From: Saccharopolyspora sp. SCSIO 74807
Lineage (GTDB): Bacteria; Actinomycetota; Actinomycetes; Mycobacteriales; Pseudonocardiaceae
Direction: 5' to 3'
Length of the DNA stretch: 64,000 nucleotides
Assembly: GCF_037023755.1 (NCBI RefSeq)
Contig: NZ_CP146100.1
Location: forward strand, 3,937,501-4,001,500
Part shown: positions 1 to 8,085 of the stretch, piece by piece
Layout of the letters: every line of letters begins with the position of its first letter
Numbering within the stretch: the stretch's first letter is position 1
Made by a program: the position numbers and the translations under genes
Notes under the pieces: model-generated
Told to the model about the DNA's origin: nothing
What the model saw: only the letters and a program-made list of their open reading frames with translations
The model's database searches: none

Positions 1-457
1 CGGCGAGCCGGAATCGCCCGTCACCGGCCAGCGGCATCCCGCACAGCTCCAACGCCAAACCGGTGGTGGGGCGCCGCAGCGTCACGTCGTCGTTGAGGTA
101 GCCGTAGAACCGCTCGAACCGCGGGTCCACTTCCGGCGCCAGCGCCACCAGCAGCAGTTCCACGTCGAGTTCGGTCAGCCCGAAATCCGCGGCCAGCCGT
201 GGCAGCCGCAGCCGGTCGTCGGGTTCCGGGGCCGTTTCCCCTTCATCCGCCCAGGAATCACCGATCGGAAGAGCACCGGACCAAGCTGCGGACGGCGAGT
301 CCAGGATCCGCTCGACGAGCTCGTCGGTCAGGTACAACCCGCGATAGGGATCGTCCGGTGCCGGATCGGTGGCTCGCCGCTTCGCCACTGCCACCCGGAC
401 GCGGTTTTCCACTCCGCGCAGCCGCGCCCAGAGGTGGCGCAGATCGGCGCCGCTCAT
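1..457 (-). CDS. eCIS-type AAA+ ATPase, N-terminal fragment (runs off left edge)
   Basis: Only the first 152 residues are present; the gene continues leftward beyond base 1. The start ATG (455-457) overlaps the stop of the upstream DUF4255 gene in an ATGA arrangement, so the two are translationally coupled. The visible part carries RGLYLTDE, then LPRLAADFGLTELDVELLLVAL-like text typical of the N-terminal winged-helix region of the ATP-binding proteins in contractile injection system clusters; Walker motifs would lie outside the window. In eCIS loci such ATPases are thought to help assemble or load the particle in the cytoplasm. Identification rests on the N-terminal pattern plus the DUF4255 neighbour, so function is inferred. 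Confidence 0.7.
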   Translation of the reverse strand, partial: MSGADLRHLWARLRGVENRVRVAVAKRRATDPAPDDPYRGLYLTDELVERILDSPSAAWSGALPIGDSWADEGETAPEPDDRLRLPRLAADFGLTELDVELLLVALAPEVDPRFERFYGYLNDDVTLRRPTTGLALELCGMPLAGDGRFRLA

Positions 458-1167
458 CGCCGCGGACTCCGGTGCCGCCGCCGCGCCTCCGGGTGCCGCG
501 GATCCGGACGCTGCCTGGATGCGGCGAGCCCGTCGCCCTCGTCCACGTTCGTCCCCTCGTAGCGCAGGTGCCGAGGTGTGTCCTGCGCCTGCTCGGTGAC
601 CGCGGACTCCGACCGCAGCAGCATGCCCTCGGTGACCGGCGGCCCGGCGGGCAGCCGTTCGCCCGCCAGCGGCGCGGTGATCCGCAGGTTGATCGACGGC
701 TTGAGCGCGCCGCCCAGCGCCGACCACACGTCGGTCACCGACCGGCCCTCCGGCATGTCCCCGCCCGCCTGCATCCGCACCGTCAGCCCCAGTTCGGCCA
801 GCGTTCCGGTGAGCCACCGCTCGGCGAACGACTCGTGCTTGATCAGCCCGCGCAGCACCGCCGAGAGCAACCGGTGCTCGTCCTGCGGGCGGTTCGTCCA
901 CGCTGTCACCAGGTAGCTGAGCTGGAACCAGTGCGGGGCGCCGAGCCAGCCGACGACCACGCCGTCCTCGTCGCGCTGCTCGACCGCGCCGGTGCTGCGC
1001 AGCGCGGCGTCCTCGCGGATGTCGTAGAGGAACACGCTGACCGTCGGGGAGTTGCGCTTGGCCGCCCAGTCCGTGGTGGGCGGGTCGAACGCGAGCTCCA
1101 CGCCCGCGCCCGGAACGCCCTCCTCGGCCAGCAGCAGCCGTACTCCCTCGTCGGTTTCGTGGATCAC
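454..1167 (-). CDS. DUF4255 (Pvc16-type) eCIS cap/terminator protein
   Basis: A 237-residue cytoplasmic protein. It begins MIHETDEGVRLLLAEEGVPG and continues with VSVFLYDIRED and a conserved LGAPHWFQLSYLVTAW-type segment around residues 75-95, the hallmark of the DUF4255 family found next to tail-tube and sheath genes of Afp/PVC-like contractile particles, where Pvc16 caps the tube-sheath end. The C-terminal 40 residues are basic and low complexity (RHPEARRRHRSPRR), probably disordered. It is the second gene of a leftward operon: 28 bases separate it from the TolB-like gene upstream and its TGA overlaps the ATG of the ATPase downstream. The rest of the particle genes presumably lie left of base 1. 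Confidence 0.8.
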   Translation of the reverse strand: MIHETDEGVRLLLAEEGVPGAGVELAFDPPTTDWAAKRNSPTVSVFLYDIREDAALRSTGAVEQRDEDGVVVGWLGAPHWFQLSYLVTAWTNRPQDEHRLLSAVLRGLIKHESFAERWLTGTLAELGLTVRMQAGGDMPEGRSVTDVWSALGGALKPSINLRITAPLAGERLPAGPPVTEGMLLRSESAVTEQAQDTPRHLRYEGTNVDEGDGLAASRQRPDPRHPEARRRHRSPRR

Positions 1168-1195
1168 GCAGGTCCTTTCGCGGTGGTGGCCCCGG

Positions 1196-4100
1196 TCAGC
1201 GGGGGCCGAGCATCAGTGGCGGTGCGACGGACGGCTTCACCACCAGGAACCGTGCCGTGACCGGCCCGAATCCCGGCCCGGAGGCAGTGATCGTGCGGGG
1301 GCCCAGTTCGTCCTTCGGCAGCACCAGCAGCTGCGCGATGAACCGCCCGTCCGCGGCCGGAATGGCGGGCACCGCCGCTGCGGTGATGCCCGGATCCCAG
1401 CGCAGCCGCACCGGTGTTCCCGGCGGGAAGTCGAAACCGCGCACCGAGGTCACGAATCCGGGCTCACCCACCTCCGGCACTGCGACGATCCGCGGCTGCA
1501 GCACGCGGTACGGGGTGGTGGCGAAGTTGTCCGCGTCGGTGTTGTCGCTGCCGGTGGTGCGCAAGGTCGCCGAGATCGGCGCTTCGAGCGCCGCGTTCGG
1601 CACCAGCACGACGACTTCGGTCAGCACTCCGCCCGGCGGCAGGTCCGGCAGCAGGCATCGGGTTGCGGTGCAGCCGGGTGGCACCGCGCTCACCGGCACA
1701 CCCGGTGGCAGCGCGAGGTCGAGCCGGAGGCCGGTGGCCACGCCCTCGCTGGTGTTGCGCACCGTGAACGTCACGTCGGTACGACCGCCCACATAGGACG
1801 GATTCGGGTCGGCGCGGACTGCGACACCGGGTCCGGCCACCGGTGGCGGCGGCGGAGGAGGCGGCGGTGGTGGCGGTGGAGCCAGCGGATTCACCAGCAC
1901 GGCGGTGTTCGCGGTGTTGTCCGAGCTGTTGGTGTCGCGCAGGGCACCGGAGGTGCTCCAGCCGACCTGTTGCGGCCCCGGTGTCACCCCGGTCAGCTCC
2001 GCGATCACCTGCATCGACTGCCCGGCTTCGAGCACCCCCAAGTCGCACCGAGCGGCGTCGCACTCACCGGAAGGGGCGCGCAGCCGGTCCAGCCGCAATC
2101 CCGGCGGCACGTCCACGTCGACCACCGTGCCGGGCGAGGTCGCGGGACCGCGGTTGGTGACCGTCGCGGTGATCTGCCGCGTCCCGTCCACCGGCACGTC
2201 GTCGGCGGTTTCCGGCGCGTCGATGGTCAGGTCCACTGTGGCCTGCCAAGTCGACTCCTTCTGCCGCCCCGGCAGCCGATCCGTGATCGGCGTCAGCCGC
2301 CTGGTGGCGACGTCGAAGATCGAGGAGAACTCCGGCTCGGCGGGGTTGTTCGTCGCACGCTGCGACAACACCATCTGCTTGCCGTCCGGCGACCAGCTGA
2401 TGTCCCGCGGCTGGTACGGCCCGCCGTCCCCGGCGACCGGCTCGTCGCTGGCCAGGCAGCTCTGCTGGTTGCGCGGCAGCAGCACCGTGCAGCCGTCGCC
2501 GGTCAGCGGCACCTGCAGCAGCCCGTCCCGCTCGCGGTTGAACGCGATGCTCTTGCCGTCCGGGGAGAACGCCGGGCTGTCGTCGACCACGTCGCAGTTG
2601 CAGACCTTCCCGCTGATGTCGGTCTGGCGGCCCACATCGCCCAACGCGCCTATCGGAGCCGTCCAGATCCGGTTGCGGCGCTGGTCGTCCGGGACGTCGG
2701 CGGACCGGCCGCGGCTGAACGCCAACTGGGTCCCGTCCGGCGAGAAGGCGGGCTGGGTGTCGTCGTCATCGGCGTTGCTGGTCGCCAGCCGACCGGTGAC
2801 CTGCCCGGAGTCGACGTCGACGAGCACGATGCGGCTGCGGGAGCGGGGCGTTTCGGGTCTGCCGCCGGGGCATCTGCGGGCGATCGCGAGCGTGTTGCCG
2901 TCCGGGGACCAGACCGCGTCGGTTTCCCAGTCCGCCGTCTCGCGGTCTTCGATCGGCAGCCTGCGCTGGTTGGTGCCGTCCGCGTTCATCAGCCAGATGC
3001 GCTGGACCCGCTGCCCGTCGATGGTCTCGAAGCGGCTCACCGCGAGCTGGGTGCCGTCGGGGGAGTAGCTCTGCCGCTGCGTCCACGGGTCGTAGCCTTC
3101 GCGCGGCTCGAACAGCCGGATGTCGTTGGTGGCCGCCTCCGGGTCCTCGGTCAGCACCGACATGTTCAGGTCCCGCGGGTCGCTGCCGTCCCTGCGGATG
3201 TCCTGCAACCGCGCGGTGTAGCGGGTTTCGCCCGTGGTGCGCGAGACGACCAGCCGGCCGTTCAGCCACGTCGGCGAGTCCGCCAGCCGGTCCTCGTCCA
3301 GCAGCAGCTCCGGCGGGGAGGTCACCGGCGGCGTCGCAGGCACGCGGTAGACCCGGTCCAGATCGGTGACCGCGCCCTGCTGGTTCTGGTGGCTCATGAA
3401 GATGACCTGCTCGCCGCTGGGCAGCCACGCGGGGCGGCGGCTCTGCCAGCACTGGCACTCGTCTCCCAGCAGCGGGACCTGGTTGGGCCCGTCGAGCAGG
3501 TAAACCCGCTGGTCGGCGTTGTCGCCGAGGTCGCCGTCCCCGTCGAAGGTGTAGGCGATCCGGTCCTCGTCGACCGGATTCCACGCTGGCTGCACCGCGC
3601 CGCCGGAGGTCACGTCGGTCACCTGCTGCTGGGCGCCGCCGCCCGCCGGGCGCTGGTAGATCTGCCACCGCTGGCCCGAGTCGGACGAGTAGGCGATTTT
3701 CGCGCCATCCGGGGAGAACGACGGGAACGTCTCGTTCGAGCCGGTGTCGGCGAGCCGGTGCGCGCCGGTGCCGTCCGCGCGCACCAGCCAAACGTCGCGC
3801 TGACCGCCGTCGGCGGAATCGAACGCGACCCACTGCAGGTCCGGCGACAGCTGCGGATGAGCCGCGTCCTGCCCCTCGGTGAGCTTGCGGACGTCGCCGT
3901 TCCGCTCGCGCAGGTACACCTGCGGAGTGCGTTCGTCGCGCAGGCTGGTGAACACCACGACACCGTCGCGGGCGGCGGGATCCTGGTCGAAGTGCTGCGG
4001 AGTCTCGGAGAGCAACGGCTGCGTGCCCGAGCCCGGAAGACCGTTGGTGGCCCCGATGCTGCGGTGCTGGGTCCCGGAGAACGCGATGCGGCTGGGCGGC

Positions 4101-4231
4101 GGATCCTGCGGCGGCTGCTGCGCCTGCGCGGGCGGCGCCGAAGCCGAGGGCAGCCAGATGAGCCCGCACAGCACGATGAGAACGCCGGCCAGCGCGGTGT
4201 TGCTGCGAGCCGGGCGCGCACTGCCGATCAC
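1196..4231 (-). CDS. Exported TolB-like beta-propeller with CARDB domains, eCIS-linked
   Basis: I use the GTG at 4229-4231, preceded by a GGAGG six bases upstream, giving 1011 residues; an ATG at 4309 would add 26 residues with no ribosome site. Residues 13-33 are hydrophobic and a signal peptidase site after AQA (about residue 37) is plausible, so it is exported. Residues ~50-600 contain at least seven PD40/TolB propeller strands (FSPDGAKIAYSS, FSPDGTQLAFSR, WSPDGKQMVLSQ). Then come two CARDB/DUF11-like Ig domains joined by a run of about thirteen prolines, and a C-terminal beta domain. It is first in the operon with the DUF4255 and ATPase genes. An extracytoplasmic scaffold or wall-recognition role is inference. 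Confidence 0.7.
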   Translation of the reverse strand: MIGSARPARSNTALAGVLIVLCGLIWLPSASAPPAQAQQPPQDPPPSRIAFSGTQHRSIGATNGLPGSGTQPLLSETPQHFDQDPAARDGVVVFTSLRDERTPQVYLRERNGDVRKLTEGQDAAHPQLSPDLQWVAFDSADGGQRDVWLVRADGTGAHRLADTGSNETFPSFSPDGAKIAYSSDSGQRWQIYQRPAGGGAQQQVTDVTSGGAVQPAWNPVDEDRIAYTFDGDGDLGDNADQRVYLLDGPNQVPLLGDECQCWQSRRPAWLPSGEQVIFMSHQNQQGAVTDLDRVYRVPATPPVTSPPELLLDEDRLADSPTWLNGRLVVSRTTGETRYTARLQDIRRDGSDPRDLNMSVLTEDPEAATNDIRLFEPREGYDPWTQRQSYSPDGTQLAVSRFETIDGQRVQRIWLMNADGTNQRRLPIEDRETADWETDAVWSPDGNTLAIARRCPGGRPETPRSRSRIVLVDVDSGQVTGRLATSNADDDDTQPAFSPDGTQLAFSRGRSADVPDDQRRNRIWTAPIGALGDVGRQTDISGKVCNCDVVDDSPAFSPDGKSIAFNRERDGLLQVPLTGDGCTVLLPRNQQSCLASDEPVAGDGGPYQPRDISWSPDGKQMVLSQRATNNPAEPEFSSIFDVATRRLTPITDRLPGRQKESTWQATVDLTIDAPETADDVPVDGTRQITATVTNRGPATSPGTVVDVDVPPGLRLDRLRAPSGECDAARCDLGVLEAGQSMQVIAELTGVTPGPQQVGWSTSGALRDTNSSDNTANTAVLVNPLAPPPPPPPPPPPPPVAGPGVAVRADPNPSYVGGRTDVTFTVRNTSEGVATGLRLDLALPPGVPVSAVPPGCTATRCLLPDLPPGGVLTEVVVLVPNAALEAPISATLRTTGSDNTDADNFATTPYRVLQPRIVAVPEVGEPGFVTSVRGFDFPPGTPVRLRWDPGITAAAVPAIPAADGRFIAQLLVLPKDELGPRTITASGPGFGPVTARFLVVKPSVAPPLMLGPR

Positions 4232-4520
4232 GGACCACCTCCGGGTGTAGCTGCCCTGCGAATGCTCACCCGCGCGGGCCCGCGCGCAGCAGTAGCCGGC
4301 AGGCAGCACACCGGGAAACCCGCCCGGGACTTTCGGGCAACCGGCGCGCGCCCTCCCGCCGAGCGGAGTGGACGGCCTGTTCTTCTTAGCGGGGTTCGCT
4401 GACGTGTGGCTATGTCGTTCGTGGCTGCTCTGACCTGCTCGGCGTCCTCATCCCGTCGACCGGGCGCAGCCCTGACAGCCCTCGTGGGGCGGCGAGCGCC
4501 CCAGAGTATTCGGTGGGTGG

Positions 4521-4967
4521 TTACGGGTTGGCTGATGCCGTGTTGCTCTCCTCGGCGCAGCACTGCGTTTGGGTGTGCGTCGTGTCGGAACCGAAGGTGG
4601 CGGAGTCGCCTGTGACGACGTAGACCTCCCACGGCTCTTGGCCGGGGCCGTGCACCCACACCTTGTCCTGACGGGCGTAGCAGCAGGTGGTGTCGGCCTC
4701 GACGTCGGTGAACAGACCGAGGGCGCTGAGTCGTTCGGTAGCGGCGGTGACTTGCCCAGTGCTGTCGACCTCGACACCGAGGTGATCCATGAGGGTGTCC
4801 TGACCGGCTTCGCCTTCGAGCAGGACGAGTTTCAGCGGCGGCTCGGTGAGGGCGAAGTTGGCGTAGCCGGGCCGGAGCTTGGCCGGTTCCGTGCCGAACA
4901 GCTTCGAGTAGAACGCGATGGAGCCTTCGAGGTCGCCGACCCGCAAGGCGAGCTGCATCCGTGACAT
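4521..4967 (-). CDS. arsI: ArsI/CadI-family glyoxalase-fold arsenic/cadmium resistance protein
   Basis: A 148-residue vicinal-oxygen-chelate protein. The start MSRMQLALRVGDLEGS at 4967 matches the family; an upstream in-frame start at 5012 would run through the promoter region. ArsI cleaves the carbon-arsenic bond of trivalent organoarsenicals using Fe(II). Expected metal ligands are visible as Gln5, His62 and Glu114, and the vicinal cysteine pair that binds trivalent arsenic is Cys95-Cys96 (TTCCYA). A second Cys136-Cys137 pair lies in a hydrophilic tail. It is transcribed divergently from arsR across 82 bases, so ArsR probably controls both sides. CadI-type cadmium resistance is the alternative reading of this family. 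Confidence 0.88.
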   Translation of the reverse strand: MSRMQLALRVGDLEGSIAFYSKLFGTEPAKLRPGYANFALTEPPLKLVLLEGEAGQDTLMDHLGVEVDSTGQVTAATERLSALGLFTDVEADTTCCYARQDKVWVHGPGQEPWEVYVVTGDSATFGSDTTHTQTQCCAEESNTASANP

Positions 4968-5049
4968 GACCTCTCCCTGTTTAGACGTGCATCTAATCAA
5001 GCCCTGCGACAAGCTTGCTCCTTGGTTCGATGGACGTCAAGATAGAAGC
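4968..5049. promoter_or_regulatory. Divergent arsI/arsR promoter-operator region
   Basis: This 82-base gap is clearly lower in GC than its surroundings and must hold both ars promoters. It contains AATCAAG near 4994 and CTTGGTT near 5022, which form an imperfect inverted repeat (6 of 7), plus the self-complementary CAAGCTTG between them. These resemble ArsR/SmtB operators in being short AT-containing dyads, but no exact consensus is present, so the operator assignment is a guess. Confidence 0.4.
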
Positions 5050-5421
5050 ATGTCGAAGCAAGAGTTGCCGGGTGATGAGGCGGAGCTGTGCTATTCGCCG
5101 GTGCTGCGGGAACCGCTGGATGCCGAGCAAGCGGGTGCGCTCGCGCGGGTGTTCAAGGCGATCGGTGAGCCGGTGCGGTTGCGGTTGCTGTCGCTGATCG
5201 CTTCGCACGCGGGCGGTGAGGCGTGCGTGTGCGATCTGACCGGGGCGTTCGAGCTGTCCGGTCCGACGATCTCGCACCACCTGAAGATCTTGCGCGAATC
5301 CGGAGTGATCGACGGAGAACGGCGAGGTACCTGGGTCTACTACCGGGTGCGGCCCGAGACGCTGCGGCTGGTCTCGGACGCGCTCGCCCCCGCCGGAGAA
5401 GTCCCGGTGGTTTCGCGATGA
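5050..5421 (+). CDS. arsR: ArsR/SmtB-family arsenic-responsive repressor
   Basis: A 123-residue winged-helix repressor. The ATG at 5050 gives a typical length; upstream in-frame starts read through the promoter. The As(III) site motif is C59-V-C61-D-L, immediately before the recognition helix region LSGPTISHHLKILRESGV, followed by the wing RGTWVYYRV. Binding of As(III)/Sb(III) to the cysteines releases it from the operator in the arsI/arsR gap. Its TGA overlaps the ATG of acr3 (ATGA), making a tight arsR-acr3-arsC operon. Confidence 0.93.
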   Translation: MSKQELPGDEAELCYSPVLREPLDAEQAGALARVFKAIGEPVRLRLLSLIASHAGGEACVCDLTGAFELSGPTISHHLKILRESGVIDGERRGTWVYYRVRPETLRLVSDALAPAGEVPVVSR

Positions 5422-6521
5422 CCGGCACAGCACAGCGCCCGCGCAGCGAACAGGCCGTTGCGGCGAAGCTGTCCACTCTGGACCGTTTCCTGCCGGTGTG
5501 GATCGGCGCGGCGATGCTCCTCGGGCTGCTGGCCGGACGGTGGATACCGGGGCTTGGCTCGGCATTGGATGCGGTGCAGCTGGACGGGATCTCGCTGCCG
5601 ATCGCGGTCGGGCTGCTGGTGATGATGTATCCCGTGCTGGCCAAGGTCCGCTACGACCGGCTGGATACGGTCACCGGCGACAAGCGGCTCATGGTCTCGT
5701 CCCTGCTGCTGAACTGGGTGCTCGGCCCGGCGCTGATGTTCGCGCTGGCCTGGACGTTGCTGCCGGACCTGCCGGAGTACCGCACCGGATTGATCATCGT
5801 CGGACTCGCCCGGTGCATCGCGATGGTCATCATCTGGAACGACCTAGCCTGCGGTGATCGGGAGGCCGCCGCCGTACTGGTGGCGCTGAACTCGGTGTTC
5901 CAGGTCATCGCCTTCGCCGGACTCGGCTGGTTCTACCTGAGCGTGCTACCCGGCTGGCTCGGCCTGGCCACGGTCGGCCTGGACGTCTCGGCCTGGGCAA
6001 TCGCGAAGTCCGTTCTGATCTTCCTCGGCATCCCGCTCGTGGCGGGATACCTCACGCGCAAGTTCGGCGAACGCGCCAAGGGCCGCGACTGGTACGAAGC
6101 CCGTTTCCTGCCGAAGATCGGCCCGGCCGCGCTCTACGGACTGCTGTTCACCATCGTGATCCTCTTCGCCCTGCAAGGCGACCAGATCACCAGCCGTCCC
6201 CTCGATGTCGCCCGCATCGCCCTGCCGCTGCTGGCGTACTTCGCTCTGATGTGGGCCGGATCTTTCGCACTGGGCAAGCTGATCGGCCTGAGCTACGAGC
6301 GTTCCGCCACGCTGTCGTTCACCGCGGCGGGCAACAACTTCGAACTCGCCATCGCCGTAGCGATCGCCACGTTCGGCGTCACCAGCGGCCAGGCACTCGC
6401 CGGGGTCGTCGGGCCTCTCATCGAGGTCCCCGTGCTCGTCGGCCTGGTCTACGTCTCGCTAGCCGCACGCCGCTGGTTCAGCACCCCTGAGCCAGTGCAG
6501 GAAGCGTCGTCCGCCCGATGA
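5418..6521 (+). CDS. acr3: Acr3-type arsenite efflux permease
   Basis: A 367-residue membrane protein with about ten hydrophobic segments, of the bile/arsenite/riboflavin transporter superfamily. It exports As(OH)3 using the proton motive force. The diagnostic segment GLARCIAMVIIWNDLACGD is present with the essential Cys at residue 133, as is FTAAGNNFELAIAVAIATFG near residue 310. The start ATG overlaps the arsR stop, and the stop overlaps the arsC start (ATGA at 6518-6521), so the three genes are translationally coupled. Confidence 0.95.
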   Translation: MTGTAQRPRSEQAVAAKLSTLDRFLPVWIGAAMLLGLLAGRWIPGLGSALDAVQLDGISLPIAVGLLVMMYPVLAKVRYDRLDTVTGDKRLMVSSLLLNWVLGPALMFALAWTLLPDLPEYRTGLIIVGLARCIAMVIIWNDLACGDREAAAVLVALNSVFQVIAFAGLGWFYLSVLPGWLGLATVGLDVSAWAIAKSVLIFLGIPLVAGYLTRKFGERAKGRDWYEARFLPKIGPAALYGLLFTIVILFALQGDQITSRPLDVARIALPLLAYFALMWAGSFALGKLIGLSYERSATLSFTAAGNNFELAIAVAIATFGVTSGQALAGVVGPLIEVPVLVGLVYVSLAARRWFSTPEPVQEASSAR

Positions 6522-6943
6522 AACCCAACGGAGATACCGTGACCGACCCGCCGGAAGTTCTGTTCGTCTGCGTGCACAACGCGGGCCGATCCCAGATGGC
6601 CGCCGCTCTGTTGCAGCACCATGCGCAGGGCAGGGTGACCGTCAGGTCGGCGGGATCGGCGCCGGCCGCGAGCATCAATCCCGCTGTGCATGAGGTCATG
6701 CTCGAGCTCGGCATCGACCTCGCCCACGAGGCGCCGAAAAGGCTCACCACCGGAGCCGTCGAGGCGGCTGATGTCGTAATCACCATGGGCTGTGGCGACG
6801 CCTGCCCCGTCTTCCCCGGCAAGCGCTACCTCGACTGGCGCCTCACCGACCCGGCAGGCAAATCCATCGAAGAGGTCCGCACCATCCGCGACAACATCGA
6901 CCAGCGCATCCGCGGTCTCTTCGCGGAACTGGTCAACAGCTAA
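6518..6943 (+). CDS. arsC: Arsenate reductase, LMW phosphatase-like
   Basis: A 141-residue protein reducing arsenate to arsenite for export by Acr3. The phosphatase-type P-loop C18-VHNAG-R24-S is present and a second cysteine pair sits in MGCGDACP, followed by KRYLDWRLTDP, the expected D-W-x-x-x-D-P region. In actinomycetes such enzymes are mycothiol- or thioredoxin-linked; the sequence does not settle which. The ATG overlaps the acr3 stop by four bases; a GTG at 6539 would remove a short non-conserved N-terminus and is also possible. Confidence 0.92.
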   Translation: MKPNGDTVTDPPEVLFVCVHNAGRSQMAAALLQHHAQGRVTVRSAGSAPAASINPAVHEVMLELGIDLAHEAPKRLTTGAVEAADVVITMGCGDACPVFPGKRYLDWRLTDPAGKSIEEVRTIRDNIDQRIRGLFAELVNS

Positions 6944-7328
6944 CCACCGACAGCTGGCGGGAGCTCCGGCGCGAGAACACCGCCCCAGCGGTGGAGCGCA
7001 AGCGCCGGAAAAGCTCCCGCCCGCGCGCCGCCGAACGCGGCGCCTTGATGCAGATGCAGAAAAGTTCGGCAACAGCTGAGCCTCTTCGCAGACGGCGAAC
7101 GGCGCGCCGATCCGCTCGTTTCCCGCGTCGAGCTGGTCAACGGCGGTCGCGAGTTGCCGTAAAGGATCCTCCAACGCCGATATGCGCCCTTGTTCGTCGC
7201 CGTCACGGTCGGACGCCGGGCAGCACCGACACCGCTTGATCCGGGTGCTCGCCGGAGCGGACGGGCCGACGGTCCCAACAGATCGGGCGAACCGTCCGTT
7301 CAGCGGTGGCGAAGCCCCGTTGGAGGCC
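6944..7328. other. Intergenic stretch between arsC and the LuxR gene
   Basis: No gene is supported in these 385 bases, which lie downstream of both flanking convergent genes. On the minus strand bases 7174-7050 read from a TTG as LEDPLRQLATAVDQLD followed by about 25 plausible residues before turning into arginine-rich noise. This could be a decayed gene fragment left at the edge of the ars cassette, but nothing confirms it. Confidence 0.4.
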
Positions 7329-7955
7329 TCAGATGAGCCCGTGCCGCATCACGTATCCGACGGCGTGCGCGCGGTTGCGCAGCTGCAACCGGGTGGTGAT
7401 CTCGTGCAGCACGTTCTTGACCGTGCGCTCCGAGTAGGACATCTTCACCGCGATCTCGCCGGTGTCGAAGCCTTCGGAGACCAGCCGCAGCACCTCGACC
7501 TCCCGCGCGGTCAGCGCGGACAGGCTCAACCCGCCCGATTCGCCCGCGTTGCGCTGCAACTGCCCCACGTGGTCGAGCAACCGGCCCAGCATGTCCCCGG
7601 GCAGCACGCCCTCGCCGCGGATCAGCGCGAGCACCAGCGACACCAGCCGGTCCTGGTCGGCTTCGGCGCGGCGCAGCACCGCGCCCACTCCGCACTCGAT
7701 GGTCAGCCGCAGCGCGTTGTGCCCGAACTCGCCGATCACCAGGCCGGTGCGCGCGGGCGAGCCGCGCTGCAACCGGCGCAGCAGCCGCACCGCCTGCTCG
7801 TCGAGCCGGTCCACCACTGCCAGCGCCACGGCGGCCTGGTCGGTCTCGTCCTCGCCGAGCAGCCGCACTTCCGGCCGGGGGCGCAGCAGCGCGATGGTTC
7901 CCGCCTGCAACAACTCGTCGGCGGCGTGCACCGCGACCGGCACTCTCGTGGTCAT
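7329..7955 (-). CDS. LuxR/NarL-type regulator with a degenerate receiver domain
   Basis: Starting at the ATG at 7955 it has 208 residues; longer starts read into the promoter. The C-terminal 65 residues form a LuxR helix-turn-helix (LTAREVEVLRLVSEGFDTGEIAVKMSYSERTVKNVL). The N-terminal ~120 residues have the length and alternating pattern of a response-regulator receiver, but the strand that should hold the phospho-accepting Asp reads VALAVVDRLD, and no typical D-D/D/K set is visible, so it is probably not phosphorylated by a histidine kinase. No kinase gene is adjacent. Actinomycete eCIS loci commonly include a LuxR-type regulator, and it diverges from the membrane protein at 8086, so control of the eCIS is likely but inferred. 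Confidence 0.8.
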   Translation of the reverse strand: MTTRVPVAVHAADELLQAGTIALLRPRPEVRLLGEDETDQAAVALAVVDRLDEQAVRLLRRLQRGSPARTGLVIGEFGHNALRLTIECGVGAVLRRAEADQDRLVSLVLALIRGEGVLPGDMLGRLLDHVGQLQRNAGESGGLSLSALTAREVEVLRLVSEGFDTGEIAVKMSYSERTVKNVLHEITTRLQLRNRAHAVGYVMRHGLI

Positions 7956-8085
7956 CCGCACTCCAATCTGGTCTGGCACCGCGCTCGGGTGCAGCGTGGG
8001 AACGTCGATGCGGGCAGTGGTGTTGCCCCGGTGCTGCCCTCGCGGACCTGCCGTCCGGAGTGCGTGGCGGCTTAACTTCTCTCGG

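Noticed and set aside
1052-4402. A very long plus-strand open frame opposite the TolB-like gene
   Set aside because: It is the antisense shadow of a high-GC gene; composition is arginine/glycine-rich with no domain, whereas the minus strand has clear propeller motifs and a ribosome site.
7050-7174. Minus-strand coding-like stretch beginning LEDPLRQLATAVDQLD
   Set aside because: Only about 40 plausible residues, no start with ribosome site and a noisy continuation; kept as a possible remnant, not called as a gene.
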